64,000 nucleotides of DNA from Candidatus Leptovillus gracilis (GTDB lineage: Bacteria; Chloroflexota; Anaerolineae; Promineifilales; Promineifilaceae): NCBI GenBank assembly GCA_016716065.1, contig JADJXA010000003.1, positions 62,001-126,000 of the forward strand, written 5' to 3'. Positions within the stretch are counted from its first letter, which is position 1. Each line of letters opens with the position of its first letter. This document shows positions 9,543 through 19,459 of this stretch, one piece after another. Made by a program: the position numbers and the translations under genes. The notes under the pieces were generated by a model. The model made no database searches. It was given only the letters and a program-made list of their open reading frames with translations, and had not been told where the DNA came from.

Positions 9543-9800
9543 TTAGCTCCTTGCTACGGCTACCAATGTCCACCCCTCCGCCTGTGGCAGCAGCGCCAGT
9601 TCATCTCGATTGGCGACATGCACCTCCACGTAACCGCAGGCCCGGCAAACGTAGGTGTTCAGCCACAGCGTCGTCTGGCTTTTCCCCGCCATCAGTTCAA
9701 TGAGGGCCAGATAACTTCCGGCGGCCAAACCTTCACCGTCGGCCGATAAGCTGCAATAGACTTCGCTGGCCTGGCACTTGGGGCAGATTCCGATATTCAT
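9543..9800 (-). CDS. Small zinc-ribbon protein (85 aa)
   Basis: The ATG at 9800 follows GGAAGGAACGTA. The protein starts MNIGICPKCQ and has a second pair in CRACGY near residue 65, giving a CPxC...CxxC zinc ribbon around a hydrophobic middle (YLALIELMAG). The last strand is EGWTLVAVAR. Such proteins are common small cytosolic zinc ribbons of unknown role. It is translationally close to a possible 37-aa peptide on the same strand. A longer in-frame start exists but lacks a ribosome site. Confidence 0.65.
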   Translation of the reverse strand: MNIGICPKCQASEVYCSLSADGEGLAAGSYLALIELMAGKSQTTLWLNTYVCRACGYVEVHVANRDELALLPQAEGWTLVAVARS

Positions 9801-9828
9801 TACGTTCCTTCCAAAGTCAAACTCTTGG

Positions 9829-9883
9829 GTAGCGGGTAGCAAGTGGCCGGTAGCGGGTTTTTTCTTTACTTGCTACCCGCTAC
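9829..9883. repeat. Heptad-period repeat with 16-bp inverted arms
   Basis: The left arm GTAGCGGGTAGCAAGT (9829-9844) is perfectly inverted at 9868-9883. Between them the same 7-nt unit appears again (GTAGCGG near 9850). It lies upstream of the zinc-ribbon gene and could form a hairpin in its leader. Confidence 0.6.
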
Positions 9884-10033
9884 TCGCCACCAGATGTTTG
9901 TTCAGTTTGCGCGGTCGGCAATAGCCAGTCTTGTGCTGTTGCAGTAGAATGACTTTGTGGCACGCACTGTAACAAAAAACCCACCGGCAAAAGTTGATAT
10001 TTCTTGCATACCGCAGGACACGAACGGAGAAAC

Positions 10034-12859
10034 ATGGCCGACTTCAGCTTGACAACGAACCCTTCCTCTTTCACCACGTTTGGCGATTTGTTGCGCTTTT
10101 TGCGGCGGCGCGCGCGCCTGACACAACGCGCCCTGGGCATTGCGGTAGGCTATAGCGAAGCCCACATCAACCGCTTCGAGAAGAACCGCTATCTCCCCGA
10201 CGTCACGGCCGTTGCCGCCCTCTTTATCCCCGAACTAGACCTGGAGCAGGAACCAGCCCTGGCCACGCGGCTGCTGGAACTGGCAACGTCATCCACCCCA
10301 CCCGCCGCCAGCCTGACAGAAGTGGACATGACATTGGAGCAAATACCCGGCACGGCCGTTGCCGAAATTCCCCGCCCCACCCTACACATTCGCGCCCGCC
10401 AACGCCTGGACGCCGAACGCCGCCTCCTGTTGTGCGGCCTGGCCGGCATGGGCAAAACCACCCTGGCCGCCCAGCTTGCCCGCGACTATTCCCAGACCAT
10501 GCCCGTCCTGTGGCTTACTCTGACGGCCGGTATCACCAATTCGGCCGACGTGCTGCTGCGGCAAACGGCCGTGCTGTTGGCCGCCCACGAGCCAGAAACC
10601 ATGCGCCCGCTTCTCACCCGCGATCCGCGCGCCCGCGCCGCCCTCAGTCTGGAGCAGCAGGTAGCCCTGCTCAGCGCCGCCCTGTCGCGCCAGACCGTCT
10701 TGCTGTGCTTCGACAACGCCGAACTCATTCAGGCGGATGAAGCCAGCCGCCAGATTTTGCGCCATCTGGCCGCCACCACCCCCGTCTACCTGCTGCTCAC
10801 CGCCCGCGAGAGCCTGGCCTTGCCCCACGTGGCCGAAATGGTTCTGCCAGGCTTCAGCGCCGACGAAGCCGCCGCCTTCATTGAGCAAAGCGCCCTCCAC
10901 CGGCTTACCCCGACCCTGTCCACCCGGCTGGTAGAGAGAACAGACGGCAGCCCCATGCTGCTGCGGCTGGCCCTGGGCAGCCTGACCAACGAGCCGACCG
11001 CCCCCGGTGATAGCGCGGCGACGGCCGAATCGTTTATCACCCGGCTAGAGACGCAGCCGCAAGTGGCCGCTTACCTGCTGCGCACAGTACGCCAGCAAAT
11101 CTCCCCGGCGGCCTGGCGGTTGCTGCTCATGCTGGCCGTCCTGCAGCAGCCGGTGAATCTGACCGATCCCTATCTGGTGGAACTGGCCTGTACGGTGGGC
11201 GGCATTGAGGAGATGGCAACGGCCGTTGCCGAATTACAGCGCCATTTTCTCATCCACAACGCCGCCCAGACCCACCTGCCACCCCTGCTGCGCGATTACG
11301 TCTATGGCGTTCTCACCGGCGAAGTCACCCTGCGCCGCCGCCTGCACCGTCTGGCGGGCGATTGGTTTCATAGCGTCGCCGATGCCCTGGCCGCCGCCTG
11401 GCACTACAGCGCCGCCGGGCTGCTGGATGTGGCGCTGGAAACGATTGAAAACAATACGCCCGCCCTCGTCGGGCGCGGCCAGGTCCTCCCGGCCGCGGCC
11501 GTTTTGGACGACGTGCTGGCGCAGCTTGGCCGATTGCGGCGCAAGGACGACGATTTACTGCGCCGCCTGCTGGCGCTGCGTGGCAAGCTGCTGGCGGGCA
11601 CGCTGCGCATCGCCGAAGGCGAGGCGAGTTTGCGCCAGGCCATTGCCCTCACCGGGAATACGGCCGTGCGTGCCAACCTGATCTACCAAACGGCCGATTT
11701 ATGCGCCCAGCGCAGCGAGTTTGAAGAAACGCTGCGTCTGGTACAGGCCGCGCAAGCCGGCCTGACGCCCAACGATCTTTTGCTGCAAGCCCGCCTTTGT
11801 AACCTGGCGGCCTATGCGCACGGGGATTTGGGGCAGCACCAGGCCGCCTATCAGGCCGTGCAGCAGGCGTTGGCCCTGGCCGATCAGATGGTGGGCTGGC
11901 CGCACAGCATGGTGGGTGAAATCCGGGCCAGCGCGCATCTGGGGTTAGCCAGCGTAGCCCGCCACAACCTTGACCTGAACGAGGCGATGGCACAGGCGCA
12001 AACGGCCCTGACCTGGGCGCGGGCGGCCGGGCAGCCCCGCCTGCTGAATCTCAGTCTGGCCTACGTGGGGGGCATGTTTTACGACCTGGGTGACATGGTG
12101 GCGTCTTTTCAGTACCGCCAGGAAGGATTGGCCGGCGTGCTGGCGATTGGCGATGTACACAGCGCGGCCTATGTGCTGACCTATCTGGCAAACATTCACT
12201 TCTTTTGGCTGGAAACGGAACAGGTTTTGGCAAAACTGACTCAGGCCGGCGAAACGCTGCGCATTGTGGCGGATAAACGGGGCCTGGCGGCAACCGAGAG
12301 TCTGCGAGCGCTTTGTTTGTTGTGGTGCGGGCAAACAAGCGCGGCGCGACAGGTAGTGGACCAGATGCTCCAGGAGACGGTGGGCAAAAGTACGGCGCGG
12401 ATGTGGGGGTATCGGCTGGATAAACTGGCTTTAGTGCAACTGGTACAGGGCGAGACGGCCGCGGCTATTGCCACGTTACAGCAGGCGTTGGCGCTGCCCG
12501 CCACAACCGAGAACCCGCTGCTAAACTTCCAACTGCATGGGGCGCTGGCTATGGCTTACCTAGCCAGCGCCGAACCAGGCCGCGCGGCGCAAATGCTGGC
12601 CCAGGCTCCGCGCCTAGAAGGCTTAAGCATCTGGGCCGAGATGGAGCGCGACCTGATCAGGGGCTACGTGGCGCTGGCCGACGGTGATGCGGCGCTGGCT
12701 CGTCGCCTGGCGCAGCAGGTGGCGCAGCGGGCGGAACCCTATCCGCTGTATCGGCAAAAGGCGGCGCAGTTGACGGTGGTGGTGGAACGGCCGTTGCCCT
12801 GTCATCTCTGGCCGCAGCAGTTGTGGGTGGCCAGGCCATCAATGATGGATGATGCTTGA
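10034..12859 (+). CDS. XRE-NB-ARC-TPR STAND regulator (941 aa)
   Basis: The start ATG 10034 follows GGAGAA. Residues about 10-65 form an XRE-type helix-turn-helix (LLRFLRRRARLTQRALG, then HINRFEKNRYLPD). Residues about 130-420 are a STAND ATPase with a Walker A motif (GLAGMGKTTLAAQLA), a Walker B-like LLCFDNAEL and a sensor YLLLTARES. From about residue 480 to the end are alanine-rich helical TPR-like repeats. STAND proteins of this type are signal-responsive switches in which the TPR half senses and the ATPase half controls DNA binding. No effector domain is attached, so it is probably a transcription factor. The gene is solitary; its targets cannot be read from the sequence. Confidence 0.8.
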   Translation: MADFSLTTNPSSFTTFGDLLRFLRRRARLTQRALGIAVGYSEAHINRFEKNRYLPDVTAVAALFIPELDLEQEPALATRLLELATSSTPPAASLTEVDMTLEQIPGTAVAEIPRPTLHIRARQRLDAERRLLLCGLAGMGKTTLAAQLARDYSQTMPVLWLTLTAGITNSADVLLRQTAVLLAAHEPETMRPLLTRDPRARAALSLEQQVALLSAALSRQTVLLCFDNAELIQADEASRQILRHLAATTPVYLLLTARESLALPHVAEMVLPGFSADEAAAFIEQSALHRLTPTLSTRLVERTDGSPMLLRLALGSLTNEPTAPGDSAATAESFITRLETQPQVAAYLLRTVRQQISPAAWRLLLMLAVLQQPVNLTDPYLVELACTVGGIEEMATAVAELQRHFLIHNAAQTHLPPLLRDYVYGVLTGEVTLRRRLHRLAGDWFHSVADALAAAWHYSAAGLLDVALETIENNTPALVGRGQVLPAAAVLDDVLAQLGRLRRKDDDLLRRLLALRGKLLAGTLRIAEGEASLRQAIALTGNTAVRANLIYQTADLCAQRSEFEETLRLVQAAQAGLTPNDLLLQARLCNLAAYAHGDLGQHQAAYQAVQQALALADQMVGWPHSMVGEIRASAHLGLASVARHNLDLNEAMAQAQTALTWARAAGQPRLLNLSLAYVGGMFYDLGDMVASFQYRQEGLAGVLAIGDVHSAAYVLTYLANIHFFWLETEQVLAKLTQAGETLRIVADKRGLAATESLRALCLLWCGQTSAARQVVDQMLQETVGKSTARMWGYRLDKLALVQLVQGETAAAIATLQQALALPATTENPLLNFQLHGALAMAYLASAEPGRAAQMLAQAPRLEGLSIWAEMERDLIRGYVALADGDAALARRLAQQVAQRAEPYPLYRQKAAQLTVVVERPLPCHLWPQQLWVARPSMMDDA

Positions 12860-12992
12860 CCAGAGAGACAGCACGTATCACGCATCAGACCAAGCCCCAG
12901 GAAATCCCAAAGACCGAAGTTTATTTGTATAGATACGTTTATTTAATGAATGATGTATCGTCTGGATAACGGCCGTTTTACAACCCATAGGA

Positions 12993-14891
12993 TCACTTTT
13001 GGGTAGACGGTAGATAGACAAAATAAGCAGCTTGCAAAGTCCAGGTGTAACTTTCTGGCGTGGCGTCCACATTTCCCACAAGGTCATAAGCGCGAACCTT
13101 GAAAGTGTGGGAACCATTGGACAGCGGCGCAAAGGTAGATGGACTGGTGCAGTTAACCCAGATTCCACTATCCAATTGGCAGTCAAACCCGGTTACGCCG
13201 CTGCCGCCCACGCCATCATTGCCCTGGAAAGTGAACGTCGGCGTCGGATCGTTGGCCGGAGGCGTTTGCAGCAGGCTGGTTTCTGGTGGAGTGCTGTCGG
13301 CGATGGCCCCAATCTCCACTGCGCCCATCTCGCATAGGCCCACGGGCCGCGACCAGCCGCGCTGATCTGTCGTCAGCAGACTGCCATTGGCTCCGTTGCA
13401 GCCGAAGGGATTACCGGCTTCTTGTAACGGGCTGCCGGCCAACGGCATATGGGTCAGGGTCTCGCCGCCATTATTAGCCAGCGGCCCTAACAGTGGCGCG
13501 ACGCCCATTTTGTTGTGAAAAATGTCGCCTGTTGGTGTGCAATGATTGGTGGTTTGGATCAGGTTATAGTCCAACGAGTGCAGTATGCCATGGGCATAAC
13601 AATCAGAACCCCGTGGGTTTGCGCCCAGCACCGAATTGGCAATGTAGGCATCCTGGCCCACCCATAAACCACCCCCCAATCCAATTTGGTTGAAGTCCGA
13701 ATCAGACGAGTTGTTGGTGACGGTGACGTTGTAGAGCCAGGCAGTGGACAACATCAACCCGCCACCGCTATTCGTCGCGGTGTTGCCGCTAACGGTAACG
13801 TTGGTCATGGTGATCTGGGCGGTTGAATCCCAGTCAACCCCAATACCGCCGCCGTTCGTAGCGTTGTTGTTGGCGATGCTGCTGTGGCTGATGTTCAACT
13901 GGCCGTTTTGATAATTTTGCGCGCCGATCCCCCCGCCATCACCTGAAGCCGAATTGCCGGAGATCGTCACTGTTTTAACGGTCAACGAACCACCCCCCAG
14001 GAAAATACCGCCACCGTTCGTCGCCGTGTTACTCAAGATGTTGCTGTGGGTAAGCTGCAAGTCCTGGCCTGTGCTTTGGTAGAATATGCCACCCCCCCAG
14101 CCGCCGTCGGCATGATTTTGCTGCACGGTCAGCTTGCTTAATTGGGCGTCAGCCAGGTCGGAAATCCACAAGCCACCGCCATCGCCGTTACCCACCACGG
14201 TATTAGACATAATATAAGAGGGCGTGGAAACTGTGAGGTGAGCGTTCACCTCATTGTAGATGCCGCCGCCATTGCCAGCATAATTTCCCAAGATGTAGCT
14301 GTTACTCAGCACCAATGTGCCGGCGTTGTATATGCCGCCCCCTAAACCATCGGCGGCATTGTGGTAGATATTGCAGGATGAGAGGTACAGGCTGCTGCCA
14401 GGGAAAATGAAGACGCCGCCGCCACTGCCAAAGGTGGAGCCGTCCTTGATGGTCAGGCCAGACATGTGGACTTCGGCGTTATTTTCCAGGCTAAGGATAC
14501 GATCTAGCCAACCGGTGACACCCTTGATGGTGGCCTGGCAGATGCCCCCAAGGCAGATCATGCCTGGGTAATAAAAGTTGAGGTCGTCGGTGATATTGAG
14601 ATCGCCTGTATTGGCACCGTTGACCCCATTCGGGGGGATGCTTAACCCATAAGTGGCGTCAATGGTTAGCCCGATGTAATCCAATCCGGGGTTGGCATTG
14701 GCGGCCAGGATAGCTTCGCGCAGCGAACAGTCGCCCGCCTGGCAGTTGCCGGGTGGAGGATCATCTGTGCGTGTCACAATGTAATTTGTGACCTGGGTAG
14801 CTGCCTGGGCGTGCTTTAAGGGCAGAAACGCGAACAGGACAAGGGCGATGCTAAGGGTCAATATGGCGTATATTACAAAACTTTTCTTCAT
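12993..14891 (-). CDS. Secreted parallel beta-helix protein with CSLREA motif (632 aa)
   Basis: The ATG 14891 follows GGAGATGAT. Residues 1-31 are a signal peptide (ILTLSIALVLFAFLPL, then AQA). The mature start carries ADDPPP-like residues and CSLREAI, the motif that marks CSLREA secreted proteins. Residues about 150-480 are glycine- and asparagine-rich pectate-lyase-like rungs (GGGIYN, ILSNTATNGGGI, VTVSGNTATNSGG). After a linker rich in proline and threonine, residues about 545-620 form a small Ig-like domain (DGVGGSGVTGFDCQLDSG). The protein ends YFVYLPSTQK, a variant of the YLPL tail. It is probably a surface or secreted adhesin or matrix protein. Confidence 0.85.
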   Translation of the reverse strand: MKKSFVIYAILTLSIALVLFAFLPLKHAQAATQVTNYIVTRTDDPPPGNCQAGDCSLREAILAANANPGLDYIGLTIDATYGLSIPPNGVNGANTGDLNITDDLNFYYPGMICLGGICQATIKGVTGWLDRILSLENNAEVHMSGLTIKDGSTFGSGGGVFIFPGSSLYLSSCNIYHNAADGLGGGIYNAGTLVLSNSYILGNYAGNGGGIYNEVNAHLTVSTPSYIMSNTVVGNGDGGGLWISDLADAQLSKLTVQQNHADGGWGGGIFYQSTGQDLQLTHSNILSNTATNGGGIFLGGGSLTVKTVTISGNSASGDGGGIGAQNYQNGQLNISHSSIANNNATNGGGIGVDWDSTAQITMTNVTVSGNTATNSGGGLMLSTAWLYNVTVTNNSSDSDFNQIGLGGGLWVGQDAYIANSVLGANPRGSDCYAHGILHSLDYNLIQTTNHCTPTGDIFHNKMGVAPLLGPLANNGGETLTHMPLAGSPLQEAGNPFGCNGANGSLLTTDQRGWSRPVGLCEMGAVEIGAIADSTPPETSLLQTPPANDPTPTFTFQGNDGVGGSGVTGFDCQLDSGIWVNCTSPSTFAPLSNGSHTFKVRAYDLVGNVDATPESYTWTLQAAYFVYLPSTQK

Positions 14892-15467
14892 ATCATCTCC
14901 ACGGAACTAGAAATGTAAGTGTTCAGTCCCAGAGGTGCGTGCACTTACAAACGACATGGTTGTGGCGCATGACTCTGAAAAAGTGCGCTGCCCGGGACGC
15001 TCACCTCTTTTTTCTTCAGTTTAATTTTTTCTGCCGGGCCAAAGTTGACATTTCTTGTGAAAATGTGCCCGCACTTGACGCTGCCGTCCATCACCGCCTC
15101 CAACGCTCCCAGCTTATTTCGATCTACTGACACTGGCGATGTAGCAACGGCCGTTAGCGCCGTTTCAGGCAAAGGGGGAAAACTGGTAAACGGCCGTTAG
15201 CCGAGGGTAGCTTGGCTGAGAAAGGGGGCAGAAGGAGAAGGGACAAACGGCTTCCCTTTCTCGTTGGCTGATAGCGATTGGTGTTGGGGAACGGCCGTTC
15301 CTCGTTCACTGTTCACTGTTATCTGTTCATTGTTGGCTATTGGTGTTGGGGAACGGCCGTTCCTCGTTTACTATTTCCCGGTGCCAGGGCCAGTGGGTGA
15401 TAGCCATTCCGACAGAAAAAGGACCCGCCCGTGTGGCCGGGTGATAATGAACAGGTTGCCATTAAGG
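14892..15467. other. Intergenic region with duplicated ACGGCCGT segment
   Basis: No gene recognised. The region contains four ACGGCCGT sites. A segment of about 30 bp containing ATTGGTGTTGGGGAACGGC is present twice (near 15277 and 15339). Between the copies is a 7-nt-period array (TTCACTG, TTCACTG, TTATCTG, TTCATTG at about 15306-15335). No promoter could be fixed. Confidence 0.5.
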
Positions 15468-16595
15468 CTAAAAGCCTGCCAAACCGGCCGGCAGGGGAAA
15501 CGGCCGTTCGCAACTGCTGCTCAATTCAACGTGTCGGCCATTGTTGGCGGCTTCCAGAATACCGTGCATGACATCTAGGACATGATAGGCCATCTCGCCA
15601 TTGGCGCGGTGGGAACGGCCGTTACGGATTGCATAAGCCATATCAGCCACCCCGATGCCCCGGTCGTTGCTGCTGTGACCGTGGGTTAAAGGCACTTCGC
15701 GCCACTCCTTTTCACCCAGGCGGCGTACCCGCACCGGGCCGCCAAACAGGTTGGGGTCTGGCAGGCACAACGTCCCCTTCGTGCCCTGGATTTCCAGCAA
15801 AGCGCCGCCGACATCATATAGATTCAGCGCCGCGCCCGCCGACACGGCCACATCAAAGCTGGTGGTCAGCGTGGCGACCGGGCCGCTGGCAAAATCGAGG
15901 ATGCTGGCAATGTGGGTGGGCGTTTCTACCGGGAACTTTTCCCCTTGTTTGGGGCCGCTGCCGATGGTGCGTTCCGGGTAGGTCGTGCGCGCCGAGCCGG
16001 TGACGCGGCGGATTGGCCCCAGCAGCGAAATCAGGGCGGTGAGGTAGTATGGCCCAATGTCAAACAGCGGCCCCGCACCCACCTCATAGAGAAAACCGGG
16101 GTTGGGATGCCACGCTTCTGGCCCTTGAATGAGCATGAACGCCTGCGCGGCCACCGGTGTGCCGATTTCGCCCGCGTCGAGCAGTTGGCGACAGGTTTGC
16201 AGACCGCCGCCTAAGAAGGTGTCCGGGGCGCAGCCCACCAGCAGACCGCGTGTTTTGGCTTCTTGCAGGAGAAGACGGCCGTCTTCCCGGCTAACGGCCA
16301 ATGGTTTTTCATTGTAGACCGATTTGCCTGCCCGCAGCGCCGCCAGCCCAATTTCGGCGTGGACGTCGGGAGTGGTCAGGTTGATGATGAGTTCGATTTC
16401 GGGGTCGGCCAGCACCTCGGCGATGGGTTTGGCCTGGGGCACGTTGAACTTCTCGGCCTGGCTTTGGGCACGGGGCAGGGTGCGGTTGGCGCAGGCGACC
16501 AGGGCCAGGATGTCCCATTTGGCCGCGTTTTCCAGATAGATGTCGCTGATATTGCCGCAGCCGATAACGGCCGTTTTCACGGGTTTTGTTGTCAT
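15468..16595 (-). CDS. Gfo/Idh/MocA-family oxidoreductase (375 aa)
   Basis: The ATG 16595 follows GGAGGTTCAATC. Residues 8-13 (VIGCGNISD) are the Rossmann NAD(P)-binding loop. EKPLAV near 96-101 is the family signature with the catalytic lysine. The C-terminal domain has FDIGPYYLTAL, where the aspartate and nearby histidine-type positions lie in family enzymes. These enzymes oxidise or reduce sugar-like cyclic substrates with NAD(P). The TolB-like gene is 13 bp upstream on the same strand, so the two are probably co-transcribed. The substrate cannot be named. Confidence 0.85.
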   Translation of the reverse strand: MTTKPVKTAVIGCGNISDIYLENAAKWDILALVACANRTLPRAQSQAEKFNVPQAKPIAEVLADPEIELIINLTTPDVHAEIGLAALRAGKSVYNEKPLAVSREDGRLLLQEAKTRGLLVGCAPDTFLGGGLQTCRQLLDAGEIGTPVAAQAFMLIQGPEAWHPNPGFLYEVGAGPLFDIGPYYLTALISLLGPIRRVTGSARTTYPERTIGSGPKQGEKFPVETPTHIASILDFASGPVATLTTSFDVAVSAGAALNLYDVGGALLEIQGTKGTLCLPDPNLFGGPVRVRRLGEKEWREVPLTHGHSSNDRGIGVADMAYAIRNGRSHRANGEMAYHVLDVMHGILEAANNGRHVELSSSCERPFPLPAGLAGF

Positions 16596-16608
16596 GATTG
16601 AACCTCCG

Positions 16609-17490
16609 TTATTCTTTGAGCAGGTAAGAAACGAACGCCAGCGTCCGATTATCCGGTGACCAGGAGTTGACGTTCATTGTGCCCTGGCCGCCAAACAGCT
16701 TGACGATGGTTTGGGAAGCGCCACCCTCGGCCGGAATCAGTCGCAATTCGACGTGTTTATTCGGCGGATGGTCGCCCGGCGATACATCGTCTTTGCCGTA
16801 GGCGATGTAGGCAACGAAACGGCCGTTCGGCGAGATATGCGGAAACCAGCCGTTGGCCTCTTCCTTTACCATGTGGGTGGGGTTCGAGCCATCCGCTTCC
16901 ATCCGCCAGATTTGCATCAAGCCGCTGCGCGTGGAGTTGAACCAGATATGGTCACCAGACGGTGAGTATTCCGGCCCATCATCCAGTCCCGGTTCGTTGG
17001 TTAGTTGAGTTTCTGCGCCGCCATTCACGGAGATGGTATAGATGTCGTACTGGCCGCCACGCTCGGCGCAGTAGGCCAGCCGCTCGCCGTCGGGCGACCA
17101 GCCGTGCAGGTAGCTGGGGCCTTTTTCGGTAACTAATACAGGCTCGCCACCGGCCAGAGGCAGAATGTAGATGCGTGATGCGGCGTCTGCAGGGGTGTGG
17201 TGGCTGACGGCAAGCTGGCGGTTGTCTGGCGAGAGGACGTGGTCGTTGTTGCAGTCAATGGCAAAGCCGGTGTCAATCTCCCGGATTACGCCGGTTGCCA
17301 ATTCATAGGTGTACATCCGCCCCCGGCTGTTGTAGATGAAGTAACGGCCGTCGCTCGTCCAATTTGGCGCTTCGATGACGGTGTCAAACTCCTGGAGAAC
17401 AGTTCTCTTTCCAGTGTAAACGTCTACTGTCTCCAAAATGCTGAATGAATCGCGTGCGGCGATCCAGTTTCGTAATGTCTCAATATCCAA
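16609..17490 (-). CDS. TolB-like WD40/PD40 beta-propeller protein (293 aa)
   Basis: Repeated PD40 blades are visible: PNWTSDGRYFIYNSRGRM, HVLSPDNRQLAVSHH, HGWSPDGERLAYCAERGG, PEYSPSGDHIWFNSTRSG, PHISPNGRFVAYIAYG and NSWSPDNRTLAFVSYL. There is no signal peptide, so this is a cytosolic six-bladed propeller rather than periplasmic TolB. The start appears to be TTG 17490 after CAGGAGACCGATAAA, since no in-frame ATG precedes the first blade. Relatives often accompany sugar dehydrogenases, which fits the oxidoreductase gene 13 bp downstream. The ligand is unknown; an oligosaccharide-related role is possible. Confidence 0.8.
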   Translation of the reverse strand: MDIETLRNWIAARDSFSILETVDVYTGKRTVLQEFDTVIEAPNWTSDGRYFIYNSRGRMYTYELATGVIREIDTGFAIDCNNDHVLSPDNRQLAVSHHTPADAASRIYILPLAGGEPVLVTEKGPSYLHGWSPDGERLAYCAERGGQYDIYTISVNGGAETQLTNEPGLDDGPEYSPSGDHIWFNSTRSGLMQIWRMEADGSNPTHMVKEEANGWFPHISPNGRFVAYIAYGKDDVSPGDHPPNKHVELRLIPAEGGASQTIVKLFGGQGTMNVNSWSPDNRTLAFVSYLLKE

Positions 17491-17517
17491 TTTATCGGTC
17501 TCCTGTGTCTCTCGGAC

Positions 17518-18459
17518 TTATTTGCTGGCTGGTGCTGGTAACGGCCGTTCCGCGCGCTCTCGATACAGAACATACAGCCCACTCCCCAGCGTCAAAAAGG
17601 CGCCAGCTATGGTTAACCAGGTTGGAATCTCGCGCCAAATAAGAAAGCCCCACATGATGTTGATGGGCAGCGACACATATTCAAATGGGGCGGCCACCGA
17701 AGCCTGGGCCAGGCTGTAGGCGCGCGACAAAAGATACATCCAGCCAGCCCAAATCAACCCCAATCCAGCCATGATCAGGCCATCCAGCAAAGTCGGCATG
17801 GTCCAGGGGCGAATGAGAAAAGCAATGCTTGGGTGGACGTTGGGCATTTCGCCCACGATGAGCGGTAACGGCACTAGAATCAGCGCCGCTGCCAGATACA
17901 CCAGCGAGCTGTAGTACGCCATCGTCGCGCTGCTGTCCTCCGCTTGCAGTTTGCGCGTCAGGATGACAACTAGCGCATAAAAGAGCACGGAGATCAACAC
18001 AAAAACAGACCCAAGATTAAAGCTTGCCGAACCAGGCTGGACGATGAGAAGCACCCCCATAAAGCCGATGACCAGCGCCAGCCAGCGGCGCGGCCCCACC
18101 TTTTCGCCCAGCATCACGACGGATAAAAAAGTAATCATTAGCGGACCGGAGAAGCGAATCGCTTCGATCTGAGCCAGCGGTAAGGCTGCCAACCCCATCA
18201 TAAAAGTTGTGTAGGAGAGAAAAAGGAAAAGACCACGAATGTATTCAAGCCGGGGAAGTGTCGTGGTGGGCAGTCCGCGCTGGCCTTCATAGCGGTAGAA
18301 AACCAGGGTGAAAGGCAAGGCAATCAAACTGCGGAAGGCGACGATTTGCAAGGCGGAATAATCGCCGCCAATCCATTTGATGACGATGTTCTGGATGGAG
18401 ATGACGAATGCGGCTGATACGAGAAAGCCGATGCCTTTAACATTTGCACTTACTTTCAT
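17518..18459 (-). CDS. EamA/DMT-family transporter (313 aa)
   Basis: The protein has ten hydrophobic segments arranged as two EamA repeats. Examples are FLVSAAFVISIQNIVIKWI near the N-terminus and IMWGFLIWREIPTWLTIAGA in the second half. These are inner-membrane permeases of the drug/metabolite superfamily, usually exporters of small metabolites or amino acids. I chose ATG 18459, which has GGTGATCCC before it and lies 4 bp after the aldo/keto reductase stop. The two genes are therefore probably one operon. The C-terminus is short and positively charged. Confidence 0.85.
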   Translation of the reverse strand: MKVSANVKGIGFLVSAAFVISIQNIVIKWIGGDYSALQIVAFRSLIALPFTLVFYRYEGQRGLPTTTLPRLEYIRGLFLFLSYTTFMMGLAALPLAQIEAIRFSGPLMITFLSVVMLGEKVGPRRWLALVIGFMGVLLIVQPGSASFNLGSVFVLISVLFYALVVILTRKLQAEDSSATMAYYSSLVYLAAALILVPLPLIVGEMPNVHPSIAFLIRPWTMPTLLDGLIMAGLGLIWAGWMYLLSRAYSLAQASVAAPFEYVSLPINIMWGFLIWREIPTWLTIAGAFLTLGSGLYVLYRERAERPLPAPASK

Positions 18460-18463
18460 GGGA

Positions 18464-19459
18464 TCACCTGGCATACGGAATCAGGCCAACGACTGGGTGG
18501 GGGACATACGGCTCTTCCAGATAGGTCATATCTTCGGCCGTTAAGGCAACCGACAGCGATGCAACCGCGCTCTCCAGATGCGAGATTTTTGTGGCGCCGA
18601 TGACCGGCGCGACGACGGGATTTTTATGCCGCAGCCAGGCCAGGGCGATATGGGCCATGGGCACACCATGATTGGCGGCAATTTCCGCCACACGCGCCAC
18701 AACCATTTTGTCGGCAACGGCCGTAGCGTCATATTTCTGTTTGGCGATGGGGTCGGTCTCCAGGCGCGGCGTCGTTTCCGCCCAATCACGCGCCAATCTC
18801 CCAGACGCCAACGGGCTGTATGGCGTAACCGCAATCTTCTCCTCAACGCACAGCGGCAGCATCTCCCGTTCTTCTTCCCGGTAGATAAGGTTGTAGTGGT
18901 TTTGCATGGAAACGAAGCGCGTCCAGCCGTGCTTCTCTGCCACGTGCAGCGCCTTCTGGAACTGAATGGCATACATGGCCGACGCGCCGATGTAGCGCAC
19001 CTTGCCCGCTTTCACAATATCGTGCAGCGTTTCCATTGTTTCTTCGATGGGCGTGTTGTAATCCCAGCGGTGGATGATGTATAGGTCAATGTAATCCATC
19101 CCCAGCCGCTTCAGGCTCTGGTCCACCTGGCTCATGATATGCTTGCGCGACAGGCCGCCGCCGTTGGGCTTTTGGTTCATCGGCGAAAAAACCTTGGTGG
19201 CTACCACAATTTCATCCCGATTGGCAAAATCGTTCAGGGCGCGACCGAGAATTTCCTCGCTACGGCCGTAGGCATAGACATTGGCCGTGTCAAAAAAGTT
19301 GACCCCTAAATCCAGCGCTTTTTTGATGATCGTGCGACTGCCTTCCTCATCCAGCGCCCAGGTGTTGTGGACCCAGTTTTCGGCCGTGCCAAAGCTCATG
19401 CAGCCCAGGCAAATCGGCGAGACATCCAATCCGGTATTGCCAAGTTTTACGTATTCCAT
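18464..19459 (-). CDS. Aldo/keto reductase (331 aa)
   Basis: The ATG at 19459 follows AGGAGATTGCAG. The protein starts with the typical MEYVKLGNTGLDVS and has the AKR signature pieces GVNFFDTANVYAYGRSEE (catalytic Asp and Tyr), VVATKVF (Lys) and YIDLYIIHRWD (His). The C-terminal cofactor site is VAPVIGATKISHLESA. This looks like the YcsN/IolS-type subfamily of NADP-dependent reductases acting on aldehydes and ketones. It lies immediately upstream of the EamA gene and 142 bp downstream of a MerR regulator on the same strand. MerR-type control of an aldehyde-related operon is plausible but not proven. Confidence 0.9.
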   Translation of the reverse strand: MEYVKLGNTGLDVSPICLGCMSFGTAENWVHNTWALDEEGSRTIIKKALDLGVNFFDTANVYAYGRSEEILGRALNDFANRDEIVVATKVFSPMNQKPNGGGLSRKHIMSQVDQSLKRLGMDYIDLYIIHRWDYNTPIEETMETLHDIVKAGKVRYIGASAMYAIQFQKALHVAEKHGWTRFVSMQNHYNLIYREEEREMLPLCVEEKIAVTPYSPLASGRLARDWAETTPRLETDPIAKQKYDATAVADKMVVARVAEIAANHGVPMAHIALAWLRHKNPVVAPVIGATKISHLESAVASLSVALTAEDMTYLEEPYVPHPVVGLIPYAR

